64,000 nt of DNA from Syngnathus acus (Eukaryota; Chordata; Actinopteri; Syngnathiformes; Syngnathidae). Under the pieces are notes generated by a model. It did not search any database. It saw only the letters and a list, made by a program, of their open reading frames with translations, and was not told the origin of the DNA. Below, piece by piece: positions 1 to 14,400 of this stretch (positions within the stretch are counted from its first letter, which is position 1; the number at the start of each line of letters is the position of its first letter). The stretch is taken from the NCBI RefSeq assembly GCF_901709675.1, contig NC_051088.1, forward strand, positions 3,605,164 to 3,669,163. Direction: 5' to 3'. The position numbers were made by a program, and so were the translations under genes.

Positions 1-178
1 CCGGTTTAGGGTGATCAGACGTCCTCTTTTTACCCGGACATGCCCTACTTTTGAGACCTGAAAAAATGTCGAGGGGGATTTTCAAAAATGTCCGGGATTT
101 ATTTCTTTGACTGCCGCCGGCCACTTCAGCACTGTCACCAACAGCTAACAACTTGCGCAACTAACTTTTTCTTCACAG
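1..178 (+). other. atg13: atg13 intron (partial), end of window-crossing gene
   Basis: No coding exon is seen here. The stretch ends in a good 3' splice site (pyrimidine-rich, then CACAG at 174-178) that opens the first atg13 exon in the window, so I read it as the end of an atg13 intron. The exons for the N-terminal HORMA domain must lie upstream of base 1. Confidence 0.6.
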
Positions 179-2589
<2,411 letters not shown>

Positions 2590-3385
2590 AGAATGACAGC
2601 AAGCGAGGAGTCACCTTTATCAGTTAGTTTCCTGATGTTTTTCATCCCAATGCCACTTGTGTCCCAGCTTGTACAAAACATTCACTGTAAATACAACTTC
2701 TGAGACTGACACGCACTTGGATCCTGCTTAAAATGTTCATAATGACATAAAACACTGAACTTGTCACTTTAAACAAGCATCCATGCAATAAAAGCATGTC
2801 ACTTAAATGTTCACAGTGAAAATCAGGGATGCAACCTGCTAGAATTACCTTGAGAATGCATTTAGCCTAACACAGTAACTAGCTGCTTAATGCATTTAGA
2901 GACAGTGTGTAGAATTTGTCCACCTGTTTGAAGAACCAATTTCATTCTTTGGCTTTTGACTGACTTATTGGTTAATTATTGTTTGGATTTACTGTTTTCA
3001 CCATCTTTGTGATTGTCCCATTGCTTCGCATGTTTATAGCTGCAGCCATTGTAAAATGCAAATATAGATATGCCCATGGTTAAAGGGGCAAAAGGAACAT
3101 TGTGATAAAACATTTTTTGCCATCTTATTTAAATAGATTTTTTTTTTTAAATGAACATTGACAAATCAAAATGTTGTCTACACACTGTCTCTTAATTGTA
3201 AAGTAGAGGTGATTGTTCTAGCTCCAAGTTGGTCTGAGGATTTCAATCAAGTGTCTACACTTTCCCCAGTAGTGTTGTTCAGATAAATCTACTCAAACTC
3301 ACACGGCTTGCATCAACCTTAAAATGCATGTTGTAAGCAATCTGTTTTCATTGTAATGAAGCATGGCATAACACCCTACAACATC
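2590..3385 (+). other. atg13: atg13 3' UTR and candidate poly(A) signals
   Basis: AT-rich non-coding DNA follows the atg13 stop. An AATAAA hexamer lies at about 2787-2792, roughly 200 bases past the stop, which would make a short 3' UTR. Further AATAAA-like hexamers lie farther on, some inside the repeat that begins at 3386. No gene is seen. Confidence 0.5.
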
Positions 3386-4325
3386 TTAAAGGTGAAGTCA
3401 TTTTCTTAATATGTTCTATGGACCTCCACTAGTATTAAACAGCTTTCTGAATGTTTTGTTGGTTGCGCATAAAGCAATAAAATCCTGTTTTTAACCATCT
3501 CAGGGGGCTGCCATTTTGCCACTTGCTGTCAACTGAAGGTGACATCAGTATCTCAGTGCTGAGGTAATAACCCTTTAGCTCATCTGATTTAGGGGTTTGG
3601 TCATGTGATGTATTCCCAAAAATTAATTTATTCCTCTCAAATTGTACCACTTTCAACCTCAAGACATTCCAGGCGAAGGTTAAGTTTTGTTGTTGCTTGA
3701 AACACATTCAGCAAACCTGACTTGATAACAGTATATATTAAAGCAGTCAGTAATAATTATATTTCATAAAGTTTTGTCAAATAATTTGTGATGGATTAAT
3801 AAATCTTTTAATTTCTTCCATGAACCATTTTTTTCTTTTATTCAAGATGGGACTGTTCAACATTAGGCTGAAAAACTGATTTGCCATTTTGGTCAAATTT
3901 TACACTTCATTTTCACATTACCATAAATTTAATGCAACAAAGATAGCTAAATGTATTTTTTCAAAAATGTTGCTGTTGACTGTGTCCCCATGTTAGACAT
4001 TTTTTCTCTGACTTTGTGACTTGGACTTCCCAGTTTGAGTGGCACTTAAGTGCATTTTCCCTGGTCAGAGGTCAATAAAATTGACTTCCCTGGAGTGCAG
4101 CATAAGCTTTTATGCACTATGATGTCATTTTGAGACAACAGCAAGTTGCCACTTGTACAAGGCAAAATGGCAGCCCCTCACAACCCGATGAATTACAAAC
4201 AGGCACATCTTCTGCTTAATTCATATTCCACAAACGCAGTAATAGCAAAATAAGCGTTTTACTAGTGTAGACACCGAACAAATTTTTTTATTTATTTTTT
4301 TTTAAACTTGACTTCCCCCCTTTGA
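3386..4325. mobile_element. TTAA-flanked element with inverted ends (older copy)
   Basis: The left end reads TTAA-AGGTGAAGTCA. The right end, on the other strand, reads TCAA-AGGGGGGAAGTCAA. Both ends then contain a CACTAGT motif, and inner inverted segments share GGCTGCCATTTTGCC (near 3507 and, inverted, near 4165). This is the same family as the compact copy at 48186-48399. TTAA target sites are used by piggyBac and Kolobok transposons. No transposase is present, so it is non-autonomous. The right target site has decayed to TTGA. Confidence 0.6.
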
Positions 4326-4589
4326 AGTCTAGTGTGAGGCGGCTATACTGACTCCATTTTCAGTGCATTTTCTGCAGGCTGTTGCACATTGGGGGAAATT
4401 TAAATTTCCAGCAAGGTTTGCATCCCATGTTCTGGTTGAAAGCTTTAACTTGACGTTCCAATAAAAAGCATGTTGAAATGATTAGTCGATGTTAACCCAC
4501 CTGATTAACTACCAAGAAAATATGTAACTACCCCAAGCCACATCATGCACAAAAGTTCAAATGAAAACTTTCAGAATTCTTAATGGAAT
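4326..4589. other. Intergenic DNA between convergent atg13 and ipo5
   Basis: AT-rich DNA with no recognisable gene or repeat boundary. It lies between the TTAA element and the probable ipo5 poly(A) signal. Confidence 0.4.
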
Positions 4590-5402
4590 TTTATTGTAGG
4601 TACTTTGTGAATTTCACCACATACCTGCAGGGCTGTAAAGGGTTACACCATAAAGAGTATGGTAGCACGCACAAATTCGCAACAAGCAGTTAGACTTCAA
4701 CTTGGTTGGTAGCGACCAACAACAGGTTGGGATTTCCCCCAACCCCACCCCTTCCAATGCTACCTAAAAGTGGTGCTCTGACATTCGGGGGGTGGACGCA
4801 AATGACTTATTCATCTGAACAGCTATTCGGAAGGCTATGGATAGGACAGGAAGCTGCTAAGTTGACAGTGACTCCCCAAAGAAGTAAATTCACTATGTTC
4901 ACTAGAAGAGTTAGCCACTTAAAACATGCCATTACTGGTACTTTGGAAGCATCCTCTTTCACAGAGGTCTTCTTCCCACATGTAATGAGGAACCAGAAAA
5001 GGGGAAGGAAGAAAAACAAAATTCACAGGCAACAGGCAGTGATTACCCAGTGTGCATTTTCAACTCACTGAGCTTTGCAGTCCAATAGAAAGTCCTGTCC
5101 CATATGCTACACTCCCCCTAAAGTGAGTCCCTCCCCTCTGATCATTATTCGTGAATTTGTGATGGGGCAACGCGTCTCTGGGCAGATGCATGTTAGACTT
5201 GAGGGAATGGTTGGAAATAAACACCTAGCTAGAGGAGATGAGACAATCAGTTCACGGCGTCAGGGTCCTCAATTTTCGCTCCAGTCAATTGAGGGCAGTA
5301 TGTATAATAAGCTTGAAGCCAGCATCCAACACTGCAGATCAAGACGAGGAGTGTGTCAACTTTTCTTCAGGGGCTTTATGGGTGAGAGTATGACCAGGTG
5401 GC
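4590..5402 (-). other. ipo5: ipo5 3' UTR with candidate poly(A) signal
   Basis: On the minus strand an AATAAA hexamer lies at 4595-4590, about 810 bases downstream of the ipo5 stop codon. The interval has no coding signal; open frames at 4706-5071 and 5075-5452 are chance and resemble nothing I know. I infer that the ipo5 transcript ends near 4575. Confidence 0.5.
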
Positions 5403-8400
5403 TCAGGCAGCATTCAGTAAATCTTGTATTGCTTTCTGTTGCGTCTCACTGAGCGCCGCTATACACTGGGACCACAATCCTCCCGACATCTGGGAACACA
5501 AACACAATTAGTGGTCGTCATGCAGCGAGCGGTCAACCGAGTGACAATAGCAGAGGAGGAATTCACCTGTACTTGACGGACCACATTAGCCAGACGTTTA
5601 CTGCAAGCATCTTCGCTCTTCACAGACTCGTTTGCTACTCCGTCAGCAATGATGGCAAAGAGTTTAGGTAGGTTGGAGTTGTCCGGTCCAAGGACAATAG
5701 GATTGTTACTGGGTAAAGCATAAATGAGAAAAGCATCACTTCAAGATGCCAGTTCCAGTCGTCACACGACTTAAAGGAAGTGCAGATTGAATACCATCAT
5801 ACCTTTCAATGAGATCACACAGGAAGTCAAAGGTGTGGACAGCCTCCTCTTTATCTTCATTGAGAGGTAACCATCTGATCCAGTGGGGGAGAATTTCATT
5901 GACATTTGCACACTCGGGCCGGAACCTCATTACTTTTCCAACAGCCGAGATGCAGTTTTCTGTTGCGTTGACGTTCTCCTTTGAGCGAGAATCGGCTGCC
6001 TGGATGACATTGAAGAGCAAGGGGATGGCCTCTGGAACAGGAAAACATGGGACATGATGACATCTGTCGCCTCTCACGCGAAAAACCATCCTCAGACCAA
6101 TGGAGTTTTTCCCCCCGTGGAGTACCAAAATGCAAATCACAAAGCACTTCTTTGCATTGGGCAAATTTAGAATACAGAGAGTCCTTACGTCCTATACAAA
6201 GGACTAGTCACGCAGCAGCACAAAATGTTGTCTTATGGCGGTACTTATTTGATTAACTTGTTTTCACACAAATATTTACTCTACGAAGGAATTGTCATAA
6301 TTACACAGAATCCTATTTTGCACTTAGGACAATTTTGTAAACCGTAGTGTTCAACTGGGTCCAGGTTCTTGGTTTTACCCACATTTTGACAGCTTGAATC
6401 TCTAATTTGGATCCGCTCCTCCCGACTGACTTCAATGATATTCCCAGCTTTTGCAGTGACAAATCGTGTTTACCACTGTTTACAATTGTCATTATGTAAT
6501 TATGCACCCCCAAAGTTGTCATCTGGCAAATTTGTTCAACCCAATTCATATTGCTCTTTAACTCCACCATTGGTCCAAAATTATTTTGTTACGTTTGCAT
6601 AGCAACCCACTGACACCGTCATTCAAGTGCAGAGTGAAATTACGGGCCACACCAGCTTTTTTTGCATAGATCTGCGGGACAAAAACTGTACCCCATAAAA
6701 ATGCATACCACCTACACAAAAGGAATAGAGGTTGTCAGTAGTACCTGTGCAGAACGTCCGGTAGTTCTCTCCTCCGTATTGTGCCATGACACCAACGCCG
6801 TAGGCGGCTGCCTGGCGAACTTCGGGGCTAGAGTCGCACAGAGACTGCAACATTGGTCGCAGGAAGTACTCTGCGTATTTGAAGGATGAAGGGCTGCAGT
6901 GCTCCACCACATCATCAAAAATGCACAGCCCCCACTGTCTGTCAGCCCATGGCCTATTTGGACACTGGAGCACAAAACAAAGTCAGGAATAACAGTGCAA
7001 TAAATTCCTTCATTGGTGAGCCAAATGAATGAACACATACTATGAGCTGGACAATGAGCTGGAGCAGCTGTTCAAACCAAGGGAGCACCTTCTCCTTGTA
7101 ACTGCTGAAAACAGAGTGCAGGACGTCCGACACCTTGGTCAGGATGTACACGTCGTTCTCATCCTGAGACACGAGCGAGGGGTTGTTAGGAGTGCATAGT
7201 GTTTCATGAAACATATGATTAACATTTACCTCATCTTGCAAGGTTTCCTCCACCTGCTCGTCATAGTCTTCATCCTGCCTCTTAGCTGTAAGGACACATG
7301 TGGTGTGTCAAAATGAGAACTTTGTCCAAGGAGGCGACATGAAGTCTTTGCTTGTCAAGCCTCACCCTGCCTCAGCTCCTGGTTCTTAAAATGCTCCTCC
7401 AGTTTGCCTTTCAAAATGCCACCCAGCTCCTCAAAATGTTCATTGTTCAGACAGCCATCGCCCATCAGCTCGATGCACTAGGTGAGAAGAGACAGAAAAC
7501 TGAGCGCATCGCCATTCCTTTAAGTACGGCTCAACGATTTCAAAAAATAATCTTATTGTTTTCCAACAATAAGATTATTATTGTTCCACATCTCAATATT
7601 GAGGTTTAATATGGGCTTGTTTTTTTCAAGGTCCTCTTCCCATTTTTTTTTAACCATTTCAAGCAATAAAGAAATTACAAGATTAATTATAATTCCGGGT
7701 ATCCGCCGCTCCGCCATAGAGCAGGTCGTCCTGTTACTGGAATTTCGGCTGTGCAACCACCACTCTGCCCGAGTCGTGTCCGTGCGTGACACACTTCACC
7801 CTCTTACCTCCAGTGCCACTGACACCGGCTGGGTGTGAATGTTTGGTGGTGCTCATAAGAGCCGCTGGTGCATGCTGGTGGCCACGCTTCAGTCAGTCTG
7901 CCCAAGGGCAGCTGTGGCTACTTACGTAGTTTACCGCCACCAGATTGGGAATGTGTGAGGGAATGAATAAGGAGTGTATCTACTGGAAAGAGTCTTTGAA
8001 TGTCCAGAAAAGTGCTATGTTTAGGTATTATGGGTTAGGCTTGTACTAAATGGCTGTCACTTTAATTGGTTCATCAACTTTAGAGTTAATTTGACATGCA
8101 GATTTAAGCATGCTATGACAAATTCTACCAAAGTGTAGCGTAAACATTGGTAAAATTTGGTAGCGTAAACATAGATCAGATTATACATACATAATGCAAA
8201 CAAATCCAAGGCTCCATCACTTTGTTTCATGAAACAATGGTACAGTATGTAAACGTGTGGACTTAACTCCTTAAGCATTTAACTTATCTAGACACACTAG
8301 AAATAAAATATACCTATGCCAAATGATCTAAAGAAATTACATTTTTTTTCCTTTTGTAGCCTTTGTGAATTTTGCACATTGTACAGACTACACTATGATA

Positions 8401-11400
8401 TTGATTTGAATCAATTAATTGCTCAGTCCTACGCCAAATAAAAACAGCCTTTAAACTCCCGCAGAACCAAATGTTTCCAGTGGAGAATATATGTCTGTGA
8501 AACTGTCATGACTAAGCTAAGCAGTTTGGTTGATGACCACACTGCTTTTCCCGTAAGCCCGTCCGTCTGAGATTTCCTACTGTATGTTAGCACTGAGCGA
8601 ACAGCCTTTTTTTGACTAATGTTAATGGCAGTGATGCCGTGTTGAGAGTATTTTGGAGAAAAAAAATGTACAACAAAGGGCACGAGGGAGAAAACACTTA
8701 GCTAGCAGGTTTCTGAATGGCAGGGAATCTGCTGAACTGAACACTTTGGGGAGGGGAAAAAAAACAGCGCAGCACAAGAGCAAGCATCTCTTGCAGTGAA
8801 ATGACACGTTACCTTGGCAAAAGAGTGCATGATTTCCGACAGGACGTCTGAGTCCGGCTCCGTCCCGATGGCCTTGATTAGGGCGTCGCACATAAAGAGC
8901 CACATCTGAGTGAGGTACTCCGGTCCCCGAACCTGGGCGCATTCTAACAGCAGGGGCATGGACTCCGCTGCCGCCACTCGCACACGTGATAGAGTTAAGG
9001 AAATAACTCGTTAGTAAGCATTCCTCTTCCTGGCTGGTAGAATTATTTGGTTAAATTTTTCTTTTGAGGAGTTCATTCATCCTTGCAAAATATTCGATGA
9101 GTCAAAAACAAGGATATCATCGTGGAAGTAGAACTTGAGTAAAGGAACCATCAGTTTCACCACTTGTTCAGTGTACTCTACAAAGCCTTCCTTCAACTCT
9201 TTGGCATAACATACCTGAAACACAAATATTAGCTGATCAATGGCAATATTTTTGATGTCTCGTAGTATTTGAACAAAAGTTTACACTGTCACTTTACAAA
9301 AATAAAAAATAATTTTATTGTGCTTGTATGTGACAGTCGCAAAAAATTGTGTAGAAGGAAGATTACATGATTTAAAACCATAAAATCAGAAATAGTCATA
9401 ATTTTTTTTCTCTTGTAATATATGATGATAATATGACAAAATGTTTAACAGGAAGAAATATTTTTGCAAGTCGCAGATGCTTACCAGCATCTGGCAAGCG
9501 GTGGACTTCTCCTCCAGGCCTGCGGTCTTGATGCCAAAACTCTGCTGGTCTCCCAGGTTGACAAACTCCCAGCCGTCATCCTCTGATATATTCTCCATAT
9601 CCTGGGCTATAAGAAACATTGCTTGCTGAAACATTATCAAAATAAAAGCCAACAGTGCAAGCACAAAACTAACTTACTGTCAAGCAGAGCCACCTCAGGT
9701 TTGATGGAGGCAGTCTTCAATAGGGGGCCCATCACCACTGGAAGGTACTGCTGAAAATCCTTCCCCAGGATCTTGCACATCCTGGCCCAGGCTGAGATCA
9801 TGTACGAGATCTTTATTTGAAAAATAAAACAAAATAAGTTGCCAACCCACAAACGCCTTGAAATGGTTTCAAGTACCACCAAGCTTTCTCACTTGTGGAT
9901 CGTCATCATCCAGGTCTTTAAAGTCAGTCTGGGTTTTGAGAAGCAGCTGCATGACAGCATAGGCATCTGGCATGAACTAACAAAAACAAAAAAATTGGTT
10001 AGGACAACCAGAATGAGGGAGCATGCATCAGCAACTGCACTTGACGTACCTTCTCCTTGCCAACAGCGAGACCGATGAGGCTGATGCACTCGATGGTTTT
10101 GCCTCGAAGTAGCCGCAGCTCCTTCTGCACAGCAATTTCCACAATATGTTTGAGCGAGGGCATGAATGAGTCGTAGTATGGCACAAACTTCTCCTCTGCA
10201 GTGTCCGCCACAGACGCAATGGAGGTCACCACTTGCTCAAGGACCAGTTTGGTTCCCTTTTGGAATAACTAGGGTTGAGAAGGAAAGAAAGAACTCTGAA
10301 GAACTTGAAGCTGTGCAGTGACTAAAATGGAAGATTTTAGTTTAGATGTCTGTCTACCTCTTGCAACTTGGCTACCATGATGAAATGGAGGTGCTTCACC
10401 AAGTTGTCAAGGGAAGGGATGAGCAGAGATTTGGGGCAGTCTTCTGTGAAATTAATGAGAGCCGCAGCAGCGTGCGCCTGCACTCGGGGGTTACTCTGGT
10501 CTTCCATGGTTTGAAGCAGTTTGGGGATCACCTGGACGGGAAGGAGGTCGTAGTCCACAAACAAAACTTTCAACTGGACCGGCTCACTTTAATTGGACTT
10601 TACCTTATCGTGAAACTTCTTTTGGAAGGTCGGTGCAAAATCTGTAGCCATTTGTCCAATAGCGTTGCAGGCAGCATAGCGCACCCTCGGATGCTGAGGA
10701 GAATTGACTTTTGGTTGGTTTACCCCCGTTAATGAGCAGCATCGTTAAAAAAAGAAAAGAGTTCTTACTGGGTCAGCGCAATAGTGTAGCACAGAGATGA
10801 CCGTCTCATTAAGGATGGCCTCCATCTGCTGGTGGCAGCCTTCGCCAATGGCCGACAACGCCATCAGCCCAGCATGGCGATACTTCCAGTCGGCTGGAAA
10901 CCAACACTAGCTTTATTTTACCTTCACCGCACTCAGGGGGAATGCATTCAACTACAAGTGCTATAGTTGCTGCCTGTCAATGTACATTTACTCACTGCTC
11001 TGCAGCATCTGCCTGATGTGTTGCTTGATCAGAGGCAAAATGATCTTTCCTCCCAGGCCACAAGCAATTCTGTCTAGAGCACTTTCTCCTGCTACTGCAT
11101 TACTGTTTGGTGACAGAGGAAGCACCTCAGGTGACAGTGCTGCTTCAAGGTTTTCATTTGGGCAGCAGCATATAAGTTACCTGTCAAAATCATCATCCTC
11201 CTCCAGCTCATCAGCCATGGCCCAGTCCTCATCCTCCTCAAGGTCCACCATCATAGCCAGCATCTGGGGCACTAGACACACAGACCGATCTTTAATAACC
11301 GAGGAGTTCTCGAGAGTGTCTTCTGGTAACAAAGCATCAGTAGCAATCTGAGATAGCAGCGAATAATGAAGGATGACTCACCACTCTGAGCCACAATGGC

Positions 11401-14400
11401 GGTGTGTTTTCTCAACATGGCCGCTGCCGTCTCTGACAAGGTGACAATGACTTCCAATGCCAACTGTCTCTGCATGTTGGGTAAGTTGCCATCGGCGCAG
11501 AGCTGAAGAAACATGGCGAGTGTTGACATCAAAAGCATAGTATCCGGTCAACCGATATTCCATTTGGCCGATATTTGCTATTTTTTAATTCTATGCATCG
11601 GCGATATTTGTGTTTAGTAGCGCTGATCTAAAGTCAGGCATGTCCGCTGGTAGCCCCCATGTAAATGCTGCAGTGGAACATGCAGTTCCTTCGTGAAGGA
11701 CCCCAAACCAAAACGTTTAGAATACCGACTCAACAGGTAAGGCTTACATTCTGATATTTCAAAGTCCTATGGTCATACATTTACTGTATGATACTAGTAA
11801 ACTATTAAGTGTTGCTTCAGTTAGTGACAGAAAAAAAACTAAGTGCACCGAACCGTCTGGAACTGGCAGCTATACCTGGTTGAAAGTTCGCTAACTTGCA
11901 GTTCGCTTGAAGGACTATAGTTGAAAGCTATCAGGAGTTTGCTTACTTAACATAATGTTATAAGTTAAGTTTTATTTTTCCCCGAGTCTGAGAATTATAG
12001 TCTGTGCGTGAGGTGGAGTAGCGCTTACAAACGCTGCACTCCGCCCACACACCACTGGAGGAGAAAAGAACTGCATGACATTTTTTGAGGGAATCATGAT
12101 AGTTGATGCAGACACTAGCCAGGTTTCCATCAAACGTATTTGCATTAATGAAATTCAGCTCAAGAATCTATTGTGTACTGTGAGTAAAAGTGGACTTAAT
12201 TAGCGTAATAGTGATGTTTGACAGATGACGTCGCAGTTATATTCCTTATTAAACCTGTCTAACGTTAACAGTCAAATCAAAAATCACTCAGGGTTTAGCA
12301 CTGCTTTTGCATACAAGGCTGAGAAACAAGACAGTCATTTATCTATTTTTTTTATTGATTCTGAATGGTGTTGGATCTTTTACACTTCATTTTGAAAATA
12401 CATTAGCTTGAAATTATTTAAAAAAAAAAAAAAACATTCTAATATTAGATTGTAAATGTGTATAAATATTGGAATTACAGACAGAATTGAAGATACTAAA
12501 AAGCTAACTAAGAATGTTTCCTCTGTTTATTAATTGCAGTCTGGTGGCAAAACAACAAAAATCAAAATCTACTAGTATGGCAGCATTTCACTGAGCCAAC
12601 ACCAGGGTAGGCCAAGTGCAGTCTCTGCAATGGACCGGTGAGCTCGGGAGCGGAAAAAGGCAAAACAACCCATTTGTGGAGTCACCTAATGTGCCACCAC
12701 CTCCAAACATACAAGGATGCACAGAAAGAAAAAGAGGAAGCAGGTGCCTCTACAGCCAAACTGGTCTTTAATATGCATATGTCGGATTTTTTTATATTTT
12801 GAGAGTTTAATATTTATTCATAACATTTATTTTATTTACACGTCCTCTGACCTCTAAATATCGGCATCGGTTATAGAAAACCTCATATCAGTCGACCCCT
12901 AATCCCGTGCAGTGCAAAATGAATGCTGCGTGGTTTCCCAACTCACCTTGAGGCAGAGTTGCAGAGTGGCCTCCAAGTTTGGTCTCAGATATTTAGGTGC
13001 CGTGTCGGCAATTTCCACCAAAGACTTGAGGACCGAGTCGTCTCCCTGGTAGCAGGACTCATTCACTGCCTGATCAGAACCAACAATGGCAGGCATTAAC
13101 CATGCAAATTCATGGTTTCCCAAATGCACCGTTCCAATTTATTATAGGCAGCAGTGTTTTGATACATTTTATAGGTTGCAAAGAACTGAAAATAATCCGC
13201 TTATTAAATTTGCAGCATTAGGTGGTAGGGTGTTGTAGCAATCAAAAGCAATTTTAATACAGACCATCTTAACAGGTCAAGTTCCACCTTTCTTGCTCCC
13301 ATTGAATTTGTGAGCAGCTTCTGCCTGAATTTCCTTTGCAGGGTGTCCAACCCAGCGGCGCCTGGAAAGCGGACTTTAAACCGATGATGATGAGGGTGTC
13401 AAACTAGCCTCCCACAGCTGCAGTTTGGATGTGAACGGCCTCTCAAATCTCACAGATCTTTGCTTGAGGATGCGCCAACAGTTCTGAACGGAACTGAGGT
13501 CGGGCACACACACACTTGAGTTTTAAACCTTTGAAGCATCCTTCTTAAGCAAAAGGGCTATGAGAGAAGGAAGCAGTAGTAAAAGACCAGTGAGGCTAGG
13601 AGGCAGTTCACATCCAGACAGCACCTCTGGGAGACTATTTTACATCCTTGAAAGAAATTCAAGCAGAAGCTCGCAAGTTCTGTCAAGATTCCCCCAATGC
13701 AATAGAAGCCTGGCAGGCCGCCATACTTTTGTACCACCACCAACCACCCCGGCCGGCCAGGCTTTGGGTGGTGTTGAGAACGTACCTACTATATCACAGG
13801 CAGAACAAGCAGACACGCAACCAAATAAAACATTGATAAATGCTCCAAATAATGTTTGAATTCATTCTAACTCATTTACTTAGGATCCTTCAAGTAATTG
13901 TTTGAATTAAAAAGGTGAATTTGTTTCGCTGTGGTTCATCATCCACTGCTTCTTACTGATGTTTTTCACCATGGTATCGTTTAAGGAAAATGTTGCGATT
14001 GTGACAACAATCCTTGCAAGTTCAAAATCCAGCCTAATAGATTTGTGACGGAAGAATGGGCAAGAATCTTACGTTCAGGATGCCTGGCAGTAGGTCGGAG
14101 AAATGCTTAAGCAGGGCTGAGTTGCTTTCATTGGACAGGACAAAAGAGGATGCAGCCCGGGCGGCCAACGTACGGATCTGAAAGGTGCGGAATGCATAAG
14201 AAACTAATCACAAACGTTTCTAGCGTCAACTGATCCGACCTAAACTTTAGGCACGTTTTACCTGAGGGTTTGCTTGATCGTGCATGCACTGAACAAGCAT
14301 GCGCTTGATAACGTCCATGTAATGCTGCTGCTGGTTGCCAAAGATTCCTGGGAAGTTCCTAGAAACAAGAAAGACAACCTTTTAGCCAGAAAAAATCTGA

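Noticed and set aside
4706-5452. Two plus-strand open frames (121 and 125 residues) past the ipo5 stop
   Set aside because: No family resemblance and no splice context; they lie in the inferred ipo5 3' UTR on the opposite strand.
7528-8432. A complete hAT element in the ipo5 intron
   Set aside because: The end motifs match only loosely and no target duplication is visible; mentioned only as a possibility.
9118-9214. A sequencing error or lost donor at the end of this ipo5 exon
   Set aside because: The missing GT is explained better by a full AT-AC intron with a matching branch site and acceptor, and the reading frame closes exactly.
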